Shown here piece after piece: positions 51,801 through 61,553 of a stretch of DNA of 64,000 nt. The translations under genes and the position numbers were made by a program. Source of the stretch: Aquimarina sp. AU474 (lineage in GTDB: Bacteria > Bacteroidota > Bacteroidia > Flavobacteriales > Flavobacteriaceae); assembly GCF_900312815.1 (NCBI RefSeq), contig NZ_OMPE01000009.1, positions 1,364,001 to 1,428,000 of the forward strand, written 5' to 3'. The notes beneath the pieces were generated by a model, which was given only the letters and a program-made list of their open reading frames with translations, searched no databases and had not been told where the DNA came from. How positions within the stretch are numbered: position 1 is the first letter of the stretch; the number at the start of each line of letters is the position of its first letter.

Positions 51801-51948
51801 AAATTTATTTGTTATCACTCCTTATAATGGTTTTGACCCAGAAGTAAATACAAATAAGCAAGTGGCTGGTGTTCCTTCTTTTGGTATAGATTATACGGCC
51901 TTCCCAAGATCAAGACAGTTTACTTTAGGAGTTAATATGAATTTTTAA
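48883..51948 (+). CDS. SusC/RagA-type TonB-dependent outer-membrane transporter
   Basis: 1021 aa. Signal peptide (1-23), a carboxypeptidase-regulatory-like beta domain (about 24-100: [23 protein letters not shown]), a TonB-plug domain (about 110-250: [20 protein letters not shown].. [28 protein letters not shown]) and a 22-strand barrel ending in FTLGVNMNF. Imports a ligand captured by the SusD lipoprotein. The 288-bp gap before it (48595-48882) shows no clear operator. SusD follows after 10 bp. Confidence 0.96.
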   Translation: [1021 protein letters not shown]

Positions 51949-51958
51949 AAAAAAAGCG

Positions 51959-53491
51959 ATGAAAAAAATTGGTTTATATACGCTTAGTGCGTTGTTATCC
52001 ATATCAGTGTTTTATAGTTGTACTGATCTGGAAGAAGAATTGAATCAGAACCTTACTGCAGAAGAAGCAGCTATCGCTGGATCAGCATCTGATGCTTTAA
52101 ATGCGGCTTATGATCGATTAAAAGATTTCCAGCATACAGATTTTATGTTTGTGCTTATGGAACATCCTTCAGACGAAATTGCTGGCCCAACACGAGGTGC
52201 AGACTGGGATGATGGCGGTGCATGGAGAGCATTGCATTTACATACATGGAACTCTTCTCATCCAAGAGTAGTTGGTTCATGGGGATCCGCATTATCCGGA
52301 TTGTTTAGAGCAACCGAAGTTTTGGGTTTTGTACCTACTGATAGTGAAAGAGCTCAGGCTACATTTCTTAGATCATTATTTATTTACACAGCGACAGATT
52401 TATTTGGTACAGTTCCTATTCGAGAACCAGGTGAAGATTTAGCGCAATTACCATCAATTACTGCGAGTAGAACCGAAGCAATTGATATCGGTATAACCGA
52501 ACTAGAAGATCAATTAGCAAATCTACCTGCTACTACTAATCCTGCTGTTGCAAATATTTATGCGGGGCATGCCTTATTGGCCAAAATGTATTTAAATAGA
52601 GCTGTATACAAAGCCACAGATGCAGATGGCACTCCACAATCTGGTCCTTTTACTTTTGAAACTGCCGATATGAATAGAGTCGTAGAACTTTGCGATGCAA
52701 TCATTAACTCAGGTAATTATTCCCTAGAGGATGATTATTTTTCAAGCTTTTCTCCAGTAAATAGTGAAACATCTTCTGAAATTATATTTGTTTCTCAAAA
52801 TACCAATGATTTTGGAGGAGAGATTAGAAGGTTTAATTTTATGACACTTCATTATAATCAAAATCCAGGGAGTTGGAATGGCTTCGTAACTTTATCTGAT
52901 TTCTACGACAGTTTTGAAGATGATGATGTAAGAAAAAGCTCTGAAATTCCTAATTTAAGCGAAAACTCTGGTTTAACAGGTGGGTTTCTCATAGGTCAAC
53001 AATTTGATGTAAATGGAGCCCCTTTAGAAGATAGATTAGGAAATCCTTTAGCATTTACTCCTGATTTTAATCTGGCTAACTCAGATGAGGTTCGAGGTAT
53101 TAGAGTAGTAAAATATCAGCCTGATTATACTAATATCAATATACCTAATCAAGATTTTGTGTTTTACAGATATGCTGATGTTTTATTGATGAAAGCAGAA
53201 GCTCTATTTAGAACAGGTGATGTTGCCGGAGCTTTGACAATTGTGAATACTATTCGTAGTATGCGTAATGCTTCAGCATTAGCTGCCTTAACAGAGGCGG
53301 ATCTATTGGCAGAGAGAGGACGTGAGTTGTATTGGGAAGGTCATAGAAGAAATGATCAGATTCGTTTTGGAACATTATTAAACCCTGTTCAAGAAAGATC
53401 TACAACATCTGATAGAACAAAGCTAGTGTTTCCTATACCTGCAGATGCTCTAGCAACTAATCCTAATTTAATACAAAACCCAGGCTATTAA
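51959..53491 (+). CDS. SusD/RagB-family nutrient-binding lipoprotein
   Basis: 510 aa. Lipobox ISVFYSCTD (Cys21). SusD-like TPR N-terminal part (SASDALNAAYDRLKDFQHTDFMFVLMEHPSDEIAGPTRGAD) and C-terminal RagB part (FVFYRYADVLLMKAEALFRTGDVAGALTIVNTIRSMR.. LLAERGRELYWEGHRRNDQIRFG). Caps the SusC barrel at the cell surface. Ligand class not readable from sequence. A terminator follows at 53519-53556. Confidence 0.95.
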   Translation: MKKIGLYTLSALLSISVFYSCTDLEEELNQNLTAEEAAIAGSASDALNAAYDRLKDFQHTDFMFVLMEHPSDEIAGPTRGADWDDGGAWRALHLHTWNSSHPRVVGSWGSALSGLFRATEVLGFVPTDSERAQATFLRSLFIYTATDLFGTVPIREPGEDLAQLPSITASRTEAIDIGITELEDQLANLPATTNPAVANIYAGHALLAKMYLNRAVYKATDADGTPQSGPFTFETADMNRVVELCDAIINSGNYSLEDDYFSSFSPVNSETSSEIIFVSQNTNDFGGEIRRFNFMTLHYNQNPGSWNGFVTLSDFYDSFEDDDVRKSSEIPNLSENSGLTGGFLIGQQFDVNGAPLEDRLGNPLAFTPDFNLANSDEVRGIRVVKYQPDYTNINIPNQDFVFYRYADVLLMKAEALFRTGDVAGALTIVNTIRSMRNASALAALTEADLLAERGRELYWEGHRRNDQIRFGTLLNPVQERSTTSDRTKLVFPIPADALATNPNLIQNPGY

Positions 53492-53518
53492 TGATTTAAG
53501 TGTTAAGATTCTAATTTC

Positions 53519-53556
53519 ACAAAGTCCTTCTTCTTTTCGAAGGGCTTTGTTATTTT
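53519..53556 (+). terminator. Terminator after susD
   Basis: ACAAAGTCCTTC (53519-53530) pairs with GAAGGGCTTTGT (53539-53550), one G-U pair, followed by TATTTTTA. It lies inside the cluster, so the FG-GAP genes would be expressed by read-through or from their own promoter. Confidence 0.75.
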
Positions 53557-53585
53557 TATGTGCTTCTGCAGCTAATTAAACCGAT

Positions 53586-56500
53586 ATGATGTATAAAGTA
53601 TTTTTTTCTTTATTGTTAGTATTGTTTTTCTTTTCCTGTCATCAGGAAAAAGAACAATCGACAAATCTATTACCAACAAAAACGTTATTTACAAAAATGA
53701 CTTCTGATAGTACAGGGATCAGTTTTGTAAATAAAGTAACCAACCAAAAAGACTTCAATATTTTTAAATATCGAAATTTTTATAATGGAGGGGGGGTAGC
53801 TATCGGAGATATTAATAATGATGGTTTAGCAGACATATATCTTACCTCCAATATGGAGAAAAATAAACTATACCTCAATCAAGGTAATTTTAAATTTAAA
53901 GAAATCACAGGTATTTCAGGAACATCAGGTAATAAATCCTGGTCAACAGGAGTAGTTATGGTGGATATAAATGCAGATGGTTTCTTGGATATCTACGTAT
54001 GTAATGCTGGTAATATAAAGGGTGATGATCAAAAGAATGAATTATTTATTAATAATGGAGATCTAACTTTTACTGAAAAAGCTTCATCTTATAATCTTGC
54101 CGATAGTGGGTTTACTACTCATACTGCTTTTTTTGATTACGATCTTGATGGGGATCTTGATGCCTACATTCTTAATAATAGTTTTATTCCTGTAAATAGT
54201 TTGGGATATTCTAATAAAAGAGAACTTAGAAGCCAAGATTGGGGTTTGCCTGAGATGTTTAAAGGGGGAGGAGATAAGTTATTGCGCAATGATAATGGGA
54301 AATTTATTGATGTAAGTGAAGAAGCAGGAATTTATGGAAGCTTAATAGGTTTTGGTCTTGGTGTAACAGTAGGAGATATTAACGAGGATTTATTACCCGA
54401 TATATATGTCTCTAACGATTTTTATGAAAGAGATTATTTATATGTTAATCAAGGTGATGGTACTTTTAGAGAAGATATAAAAAATAAAATACCTCATTTA
54501 AGTTTGGCTTCTATGGGAGCAGATATGGCAGATCTTAATAATGATGGTAAACCTGAAATATTTGTTACCGATATGCTTCCGGAACAAAATGAGAGACTTA
54601 AAAAAACTAGCGATTTTGAACGTTTTGATGTATATCAATTAAAACAGCGAAAAGATTTTTATCATCAATACATGCAAAATACATTGCAGCTTAATAATGG
54701 AGATAACACTTTTTCTGAAATAGCTTTTTATAGTGGTGTGGGTAATACAGATTGGTCATGGGGAGCATTGTTATTTGATATGGATAATGATGGATATCGC
54801 GATATTTATGTGTGTAATGGGATTTATCATGATTTAACGAATCAAGATTTTATGGATTTTTTTGCTGCAGAGATCTATCAAAAAATGGCAATTTCAGGAA
54901 TCAAAACTTCTCAAGATTCTATTATTAAGAAAATGCCTAGTGTTCCTGTAGTTAATTATGCTTTTAAGAACAATCATGATCTTACTTTTTCGAATAGTAC
55001 AGAAGATTTTGGATTTACCGAGCCAAGTTTTTCTAATGGGGCGGCATATGGCGATTTGGATAATGATGGTGATTTAGACCTTGTAGTCAACAATGTAAAT
55101 ATGCCTTTGTTTGTATATAAAAACAATGCCAAAAATAATTATTTAAAAATACAACTAAAAGGAACTGATAAAAACACATTTGCTATAGGTGGTATTGTTG
55201 AGGTGTATAAGGATACAGAGATATTTAGGCAAGAATTGGTTCCTTCTAGAGGTTTCCAGTCCTCGATTGATTATGGATTAATCTTTGGTTTACGAAAGAT
55301 TAAAAAAGTAGATTCAATACGAGTTTTTTGGCCTAATAAGAAAACCGAAAAAATAGGAGAAACTGAAGTAAATCAGTTATTAACCCTCGATATCGCTAAT
55401 GCATCTCAAGAGTATGAAAAAATATCTAGAGTTTCTAAGCAATATTTTACCGAGATCCAAAATAAACTCGAAGAACACAAAGAGGATCCTTATATAGATT
55501 TTGATTACGAAGGTTTAATATCCAAAATGTCGTCAAAAGAAGGTCCAACTATTGCCGTTGAAGATATTAATCAAGACGGAAATGATGATGTGTATATTGG
55601 GGGAGCCAAAAATCAACCGGGTGTTTTATATATCCAAAATGCTAAGGGAAAATTATCTTTAGTGGGAAATGAAATATTTATAGAGGATCAATTTTATGAG
55701 GATACAAATGCGCAATTTGTAGATGTAGATGGAGATAATGATTTTGATTTGGTGATATCCTCTGGTGGAAATTTTGCCAGAGCAAAACCTACACAATTTG
55801 CCATACGAATATATCTAGGGGACGGAAAAGGCAATTTTAGTAAAGGCCAAACTATTCCTAACGAGAATAATACTTCTGTAATTGCACCATGTGATTTTGA
55901 TAAGGATGGTGATATTGATCTTTTTGTGGGTAACTTAAGCGTTCCTGGCATATATGGGATCAATCCAAAAAATCAATTACTCGAAAATGATGGACAAGGT
56001 AATTTTAAAAATAATATAGGATCAAAAGCTTTCAAGGCTCAGGATGTTGGAATGGTAACCAACGCTGAATGGAAAGATATTGATGGTGATACAAAACCTG
56101 ATTTAATTATTGTGGGAGAGTGGATGTCGCCCAAAATTTTCAAGAATAATGGGAGAAGATTAACGCCTTTGCAAACAAATCTCGATGATATTTCAGGGTG
56201 GTTTAATACTGTACATGCAAAAGATATTGACAAGGATGGTGATATTGATTTAATTTTAGGGAATCGAGGTTTAAATGCGGCTTATAAAGCCGGTAAGAAT
56301 ACACCGGCCAAAATGTTTGTAAATGATTTTGATAATAATGGTACGATAGAGCAGATTTTTACTCAAAAAATACAGGGAAAGGATATACCAATACATTTAA
56401 AAAAAGAAATAACTGGTCAGATTAACTCGTTGAAAAAACAAAATTTAAAATTTTCTGAATATGCGACAAAATCTATTAATGAGTTATTTCCTAAAGAGGT

Positions 56501-56900
56501 GTTGCAAAATACTATTGTAAAAGTTACGAATACCTTCAAAAGCTTAATTGCATATAATGATGGAAAAGGTAATTTTGAAATTGTGGAATTACCAAAAGAA
56601 GCTCAGTTATCATGTATTTATGAAATTGAAACCTGTGATCTTAATAAAGATGGTATTCTTGATATAATTTTAGGGGGAAATAATTATAATTTCAAACCTC
56701 AATTTTCTAGATTAGATGCAAGTAGAGGTGTAGTATTGTTGAGCAACAAAAACAAAGATTACGAGATTAAAAAATCTTCGGGTTTTTTTGTTGAAGGAGA
56801 AGTGAGAGCATTGCAATGGATTCAGAATACATCCGGAGAAAAATATTTAATTACTGGAATTAATAATAAGGCACCTAAGATTTTTAAACTAAAAAAATAA
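53586..56900 (+). CDS. Giant FG-GAP/ASPIC-UnbV repeat lipoprotein, copy 1
   Basis: 1104 aa. Lipobox LFFFSCHQE (Cys19). About fourteen Ca-binding DxDxDG-type FG-GAP/VCBS motifs are spread through the protein (DINNDGLAD, DINADGFLD, DYDLDGDLD, DLDNDGDLD, DFDKDGDID, DIDKDGDID, DLNKDGILD), in two propeller-like blocks around a central ASPIC/UnbV domain (about 515-610: YLKIQLKGTDKNTFAIGGIVEVY.. LVPSRGFQSSIDYGLIFGL). A surface-exposed beta-propeller scaffold, possibly ligand binding. 43 bp before a paralogue of equal design. Confidence 0.9.
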   Translation: MMYKVFFSLLLVLFFFSCHQEKEQSTNLLPTKTLFTKMTSDSTGISFVNKVTNQKDFNIFKYRNFYNGGGVAIGDINNDGLADIYLTSNMEKNKLYLNQGNFKFKEITGISGTSGNKSWSTGVVMVDINADGFLDIYVCNAGNIKGDDQKNELFINNGDLTFTEKASSYNLADSGFTTHTAFFDYDLDGDLDAYILNNSFIPVNSLGYSNKRELRSQDWGLPEMFKGGGDKLLRNDNGKFIDVSEEAGIYGSLIGFGLGVTVGDINEDLLPDIYVSNDFYERDYLYVNQGDGTFREDIKNKIPHLSLASMGADMADLNNDGKPEIFVTDMLPEQNERLKKTSDFERFDVYQLKQRKDFYHQYMQNTLQLNNGDNTFSEIAFYSGVGNTDWSWGALLFDMDNDGYRDIYVCNGIYHDLTNQDFMDFFAAEIYQKMAISGIKTSQDSIIKKMPSVPVVNYAFKNNHDLTFSNSTEDFGFTEPSFSNGAAYGDLDNDGDLDLVVNNVNMPLFVYKNNAKNNYLKIQLKGTDKNTFAIGGIVEVYKDTEIFRQELVPSRGFQSSIDYGLIFGLRKIKKVDSIRVFWPNKKTEKIGETEVNQLLTLDIANASQEYEKISRVSKQYFTEIQNKLEEHKEDPYIDFDYEGLISKMSSKEGPTIAVEDINQDGNDDVYIGGAKNQPGVLYIQNAKGKLSLVGNEIFIEDQFYEDTNAQFVDVDGDNDFDLVISSGGNFARAKPTQFAIRIYLGDGKGNFSKGQTIPNENNTSVIAPCDFDKDGDIDLFVGNLSVPGIYGINPKNQLLENDGQGNFKNNIGSKAFKAQDVGMVTNAEWKDIDGDTKPDLIIVGEWMSPKIFKNNGRRLTPLQTNLDDISGWFNTVHAKDIDKDGDIDLILGNRGLNAAYKAGKNTPAKMFVNDFDNNGTIEQIFTQKIQGKDIPIHLKKEITGQINSLKKQNLKFSEYATKSINELFPKEVLQNTIVKVTNTFKSLIAYNDGKGNFEIVELPKEAQLSCIYEIETCDLNKDGILDIILGGNNYNFKPQFSRLDASRGVVLLSNKNKDYEIKKSSGFFVEGEVRALQWIQNTSGEKYLITGINNKAPKIFKLKK

Positions 56901-56943
56901 TTAAATTCTTGGTTAATAGTGGTCTTTTCATCTTTATGGTTTA

Positions 56944-59900
56944 ATGGGTAAAATAGTTTTAATAGTATTTGTTGTAATAAGTTTGTTTTCTTGCTCAGGG
57001 AATCAAGAAAAGGGGAGTTTGTTTGACAGTGTAAAGCCCGAAATTACCAAAGTTACTTTTCAAAATAAGGTAGAATCAACAGAAGATTTAAATATCCTGG
57101 ATTATTTGTATTTCTATAATGGCGCTGGAGTTGCTGTAGGGGATATTAATAATGATGATTTGGTCGATGTTTTTTTTACTTCTAATCTTCAAAAAAACAA
57201 ACTTTATCTTAATAAGGGAAATTTTGAGTTTGAAGATATAACAAATAAAGCGGGTGTTGCAGGAAACTCTGATTGGAACACTGGTACTTCAATGGCAGAT
57301 ATAAATGGAGATGGGTTTTTGGATATTTATGTTTGTGCGGTAGTAGGGATTCAAGGACTTGAAGGGGTAAATGAATTGTTTATTAATAATGGGGATGGAA
57401 CGTTTACCGAAAAAGCTTCGCAATATGGGTTAGATTTTGATAACTATTCTTCTGCAGCGGCTTTCTTTGATTATGATAATGACGGGGATTTGGATATGTA
57501 TTTACTTAATCATGCTATTCATACTCAAAAATCTTTTGGGAAGGCCAATATTAGGAATAATCGAAATTATGAAAGCGGTGATAAATTGCTACGCAATGAT
57601 GGTGATAAGTTTGTAGATGTAAGTGAACAAGCCGGTATTTATGGAGGAGTAAATGGATATGGTTTAGGAGTAGCAACAGCAGATTTTAATAATGATGGCT
57701 ACACAGACCTTTATATAAGTAATGATTTTCATGAAGACGATTATTATTATTTGAATAATGCTGATGGTACTTTTAAAGAGGTGTTAAAGGAAAACTTTGG
57801 ACATACAAGTCGTTTCTCGATGGGGAGTGATGTGGCAGATATCAATCACGATGGTTTTATGGATATTATGACTTTAGACATGACGCCAGAAGATGAAAAA
57901 ACTCTTAAGGCTTCTGTAGGAGATGAAACGGTAGATATGTTAGAAATGCGTGTTAAACGATTAGGCTATCATTATCAATATGCACGTAATATGCTTCAAA
58001 TTAATCAAGGAGGTAAGTTCTTTTCAGAAACAGCTTTACTTAGTGGTGTTGCAGAAAGTGACTGGAGTTGGTCGGTTTTGTTTGCTGATTATGACAATGA
58101 TGGCGAGCAAGATATCTTTATTTCAAATGGGATTCCTAAAAGACCAAATGACCTAGATTATATTAAATATATTTCTAACGATAAGATTAAAGATAAGCTT
58201 ACCAAAACTAAACTGGTTGATAATGCAGCTCTGGATATTATGCCATCGGGGGCAGTTCAAAATTATATATTTCAAGGATCTAGTACTATTAAATTTAAAA
58301 ACCAATCGGTCAATTGGTTGCCACAAGATTCTATTATATCAACGGGTAGCGCTTATGCCGATTTTGATAATGATGGAGATATAGATTTGGTAACTAATAA
58401 TATAAACAAGCCGGCTACTTTTTATAGAAACAAAACTAATCAGGCATCGAATTATCTAAAACTAAAATTTAAATATAAAAAATCTAATGTATTTGGAGTG
58501 GGTACCAAAGTAATATCGTATCACCAAGGAATACCTCAGTACAAACAATTGTTTATGACCAAGGGATTTCAGTCTTCATCTGAGGCTATAATTCATTTTG
58601 GATACGGAAAAGTCGAAAAGGTAGATTCTCTTAAAGTTATATGGCCTGATCATACCATACAAATGGCCGAAAATATCAAGACAAATCAAACTTTAACGAT
58701 TAAAGTATTGAATAAAAGAAAATCTGTAAATTATAATCAGTTATTTCCTAGGCAAAAGAAATGGTTTACAAAAATAGATAGTATTCCGGGGTTGTGTTAT
58801 GAACACAAAGAGAATAACTATGTTGATTTTAATCGCCAGAAATTGATTCCATATATGATCTCTAATCGAGGACCTGCAACCGCAATAGGGGATCTAAATA
58901 ATGATGGTAAAGAAGATATTTTCTTTGGAAGTTCAAAAAATGAACCTTCCCAGATTTTTTTCCAAACTCCCATTGGATTCGAACGTCAAATCAATGATTT
59001 TTTAGAAGTTGACAAACGAAAAGAAGATGTAGACGCTGTAATAGAAGATTTTAATAATGATGGACAAAAAGATCTTTTGATAGCTTCTTCTGGAGGAGAA
59101 TTTTTTGGTCAATCAAAAGAACTCATAGATAGATTGTACTTAAGTTCTAATTCGAGATTGATAAAAGCTCGGTTCCCAGAACTTTATGAGCATGAATCTA
59201 TAATTAAACCTAATGATCTAGATGGCGATGGAGATCTAGATGTTTTTATTGGGGCTCATGCTGTCTCTAATGATTTTGGAGCTATCCCTAACTCCCATAT
59301 TTTAATAAACGATCAAGGTAATTTTACCGTAAAGGAAAATAAAGAATTGCAACAAATTGGTATGGTTACTGATGCCATTTGGACTGATTTTGATAATGAT
59401 AATATTAAAGATTTAATTATTGTTGGAGAATGGATGCGCCCTTCTTTTTTTAAAAATAAAAACGGGACATTATTGAATGTTACAGATCAAGTAACTAACA
59501 ACGAATTTAATAATGGATTATGGCAATCAATTGAAGAATTTGATATAGATAATGATGGAGATCGGGACTATGTATTGGGAAATTTTGGATTAAATACAAA
59601 GTTTAAAGCGTCAACCAATTTTCCTCTAAAGATGTTTTATGGTGATTTTGATAATAATAATAAATCCGAGACTATAATTACCATTCCTAAAAACAAAAAA
59701 TATTATACTATTTTGGGCCTGGATGATTTATCTAATCAATTAAACTTTTTAAGAAAAAAATTCACTACCTATGCATCGTTTGCAGGTAAAACGGTAGACG
59801 AAGTTTTTAACAAAGAACTATTGGATAAATCAGTTTTGTTAGAAGTTCATCAATTAGCGTCGGGATATTTAAAAAACGAAGAAGGTAAGTTTACTTTTGT

Positions 59901-60207
59901 TGCTTTTGAAGATGAATTACAAACAGCACCTATTACGACAATGTTAAAGAATGATTTTAATCACGATGGAGAGGAAGAAGTATTCATGGCCGGAAATTAT
60001 TTTGGAGTGACCCCATATCATGGAAGATTCGATGGTTTTGCGGGAGCCGTAGTGAGTAAAAATAATGCATATGTTTTGGGAGATCGCTTAGGGATTAATT
60101 TATCAAAAAAGGCTGTTACAGGGGCAAATGTTATTAATTTTGCAAATAAAAAATATTTGATTGTTACCATAAATAATGGAAAAATGGAGATGTATGAAAT
60201 GTATTAG
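56944..60207 (+). CDS. Giant FG-GAP/ASPIC-UnbV repeat lipoprotein, copy 2
   Basis: 1087 aa. Lipobox ISLFSCSGN (Cys17). Same layout as copy 1: about fourteen DxDxDG-type motifs (DINGDGFLD, DYDNDGDLD, DFNNDGYTD, DFDNDGDID, DLDGDGDLD, DIDNDGDRD, DFNHDGEEE) around a UnbV-like middle (YLKLKFKYKKSNVFGVGTKVISYHQG.. MTKGFQSSSEAIIHFGY). A tandem duplication followed by divergence is the simplest explanation. The haloperoxidase start lies inside its last codons. Confidence 0.9.
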   Translation: MGKIVLIVFVVISLFSCSGNQEKGSLFDSVKPEITKVTFQNKVESTEDLNILDYLYFYNGAGVAVGDINNDDLVDVFFTSNLQKNKLYLNKGNFEFEDITNKAGVAGNSDWNTGTSMADINGDGFLDIYVCAVVGIQGLEGVNELFINNGDGTFTEKASQYGLDFDNYSSAAAFFDYDNDGDLDMYLLNHAIHTQKSFGKANIRNNRNYESGDKLLRNDGDKFVDVSEQAGIYGGVNGYGLGVATADFNNDGYTDLYISNDFHEDDYYYLNNADGTFKEVLKENFGHTSRFSMGSDVADINHDGFMDIMTLDMTPEDEKTLKASVGDETVDMLEMRVKRLGYHYQYARNMLQINQGGKFFSETALLSGVAESDWSWSVLFADYDNDGEQDIFISNGIPKRPNDLDYIKYISNDKIKDKLTKTKLVDNAALDIMPSGAVQNYIFQGSSTIKFKNQSVNWLPQDSIISTGSAYADFDNDGDIDLVTNNINKPATFYRNKTNQASNYLKLKFKYKKSNVFGVGTKVISYHQGIPQYKQLFMTKGFQSSSEAIIHFGYGKVEKVDSLKVIWPDHTIQMAENIKTNQTLTIKVLNKRKSVNYNQLFPRQKKWFTKIDSIPGLCYEHKENNYVDFNRQKLIPYMISNRGPATAIGDLNNDGKEDIFFGSSKNEPSQIFFQTPIGFERQINDFLEVDKRKEDVDAVIEDFNNDGQKDLLIASSGGEFFGQSKELIDRLYLSSNSRLIKARFPELYEHESIIKPNDLDGDGDLDVFIGAHAVSNDFGAIPNSHILINDQGNFTVKENKELQQIGMVTDAIWTDFDNDNIKDLIIVGEWMRPSFFKNKNGTLLNVTDQVTNNEFNNGLWQSIEEFDIDNDGDRDYVLGNFGLNTKFKASTNFPLKMFYGDFDNNNKSETIITIPKNKKYYTILGLDDLSNQLNFLRKKFTTYASFAGKTVDEVFNKELLDKSVLLEVHQLASGYLKNEEGKFTFVAFEDELQTAPITTMLKNDFNHDGEEEVFMAGNYFGVTPYHGRFDGFAGAVVSKNNAYVLGDRLGINLSKKAVTGANVINFANKKYLIVTINNGKMEMYEMY

Positions 60208-61540
60208 TAAACTGTACAAATTAATACTTGTTTTAGGTGTTGTTTTTTGTTTTTCTTCATGTAAAAAGGAAAGAGAACAAATTGTAATAACTGCGGATGA
60301 TTATCATAACGTAATAGATAAACTTACAGAGGTAATGGTTCATGATATATTTTCGCCTCCTGTAGCAAGTAGAATATATAATTATCCAAATATTGCGGCA
60401 TATGAAGTAATTGCGCAAGGCGATAATACATACAAAACTTTAGCCGCTCGGTTAAATGGCCTTGAACCAGTTCCTGTAGTAGATACAACAAAACATGTCA
60501 ACTATAATCTAGCGGCTCTAGTGGCATATTTAGAAATAGGGAAACAACTTGTTTTTTCTGAAGATAAAGTAGAAATTTATAGAGATAGTTTATACAATTC
60601 ATGGAAATCTATTAATGAAGATAGTTATACTAATTCCAAAAACTATGGATTAGAAGTTGCCGAGCATATTAAAAAATGGATGGCAACAGATAACTATGCA
60701 CAAACACGTACGATGCCTAAGTTTTCTGTAAATACCGAAGACCCTTCAAGATGGCAACCTACACCTCCCGATTACATGGATGGTATTGAGCCACATTGGC
60801 AAAAAATCAGGCCATCTGTGATTGATTCTTCGTCTCAATTTACACCATCAAAGCATCCTGGTTTTTCTTTAGAAAAAGAATCTCCTTTTTATAAAGAACT
60901 TATGGAGACATACTCTGTTGGCGTTACAATTAAGGAAGAAGGAGAAACTTCAGAAAAACTCGAAATCGCTCAATTCTGGGATTGCAATCCGTATGTCTCG
61001 ACACATAAAGGACATTTAATGTTTGCAACTAAGAAGATAACTCCAGGGGCGCATTGGATAGGGATTTGTAAGATTGCCTGTAAAAAGGAAAGCTTAGATT
61101 TTCAGAAAACAGTATATGCTTATACGCATACCTCAATTGCTATTGCCGATGCGTTTATTAGCTGCTGGGATGAAAAATATAGAAGTAATCTTATTAGACC
61201 CGAAACATTGATCAATCAGCATATAGATGAAAATTGGGAACCGGTGTTACAAACTCCGCCATTTCCAGAATATACTAGTGGTCATTCTGTAGTGTCAGGA
61301 GCGGCATCTAAAGTGCTTACCCAAATTTTTGGAGATAATTTTGAGTTTAACGATAATACCGAAGTAAAATATGGACTTCCAATTCGTTCTTTTGTTTCAT
61401 TTAATAAAGCAGCAGAAGAGGCAGCGATAAGTAGACTGTATGGAGGTATTCATTATCGAGCAGCGATTGATTTAGGTTTGGAACAAGGAAGAGAATTAGG
61501 TAGTTTTGTAATAGGAAAACTTAGAATAAAAAAGAATTAA
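60194..61540 (+). CDS. Vanadium-haloperoxidase-like PAP2 lipoprotein
   Basis: 448 aa from the ATG at 60194 (MKCISKLYKLILVLGVVFCFSSC, lipobox Cys23); the in-frame ATG at 60176 only adds six residues. It overlaps the FG-GAP gene by 14 bp. Helical PAP2/VCPO fold with the vanadate/phosphate-binding residues: KYRSNLIRPET (Lys, Arg), PEYTSGHSVVSGAAS (Ser-Gly-His) and SRLYGGIHYRAAIDLG (Arg, catalytic His). Could be a haloperoxidase or an acid phosphatase; sequence alone does not decide. Likely surface or periplasmic. Confidence 0.85.
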   Translation: MKCISKLYKLILVLGVVFCFSSCKKEREQIVITADDYHNVIDKLTEVMVHDIFSPPVASRIYNYPNIAAYEVIAQGDNTYKTLAARLNGLEPVPVVDTTKHVNYNLAALVAYLEIGKQLVFSEDKVEIYRDSLYNSWKSINEDSYTNSKNYGLEVAEHIKKWMATDNYAQTRTMPKFSVNTEDPSRWQPTPPDYMDGIEPHWQKIRPSVIDSSSQFTPSKHPGFSLEKESPFYKELMETYSVGVTIKEEGETSEKLEIAQFWDCNPYVSTHKGHLMFATKKITPGAHWIGICKIACKKESLDFQKTVYAYTHTSIAIADAFISCWDEKYRSNLIRPETLINQHIDENWEPVLQTPPFPEYTSGHSVVSGAASKVLTQIFGDNFEFNDNTEVKYGLPIRSFVSFNKAAEEAAISRLYGGIHYRAAIDLGLEQGRELGSFVIGKLRIKKN

Positions 61541-61553
61541 AGTAAAGTATTTA

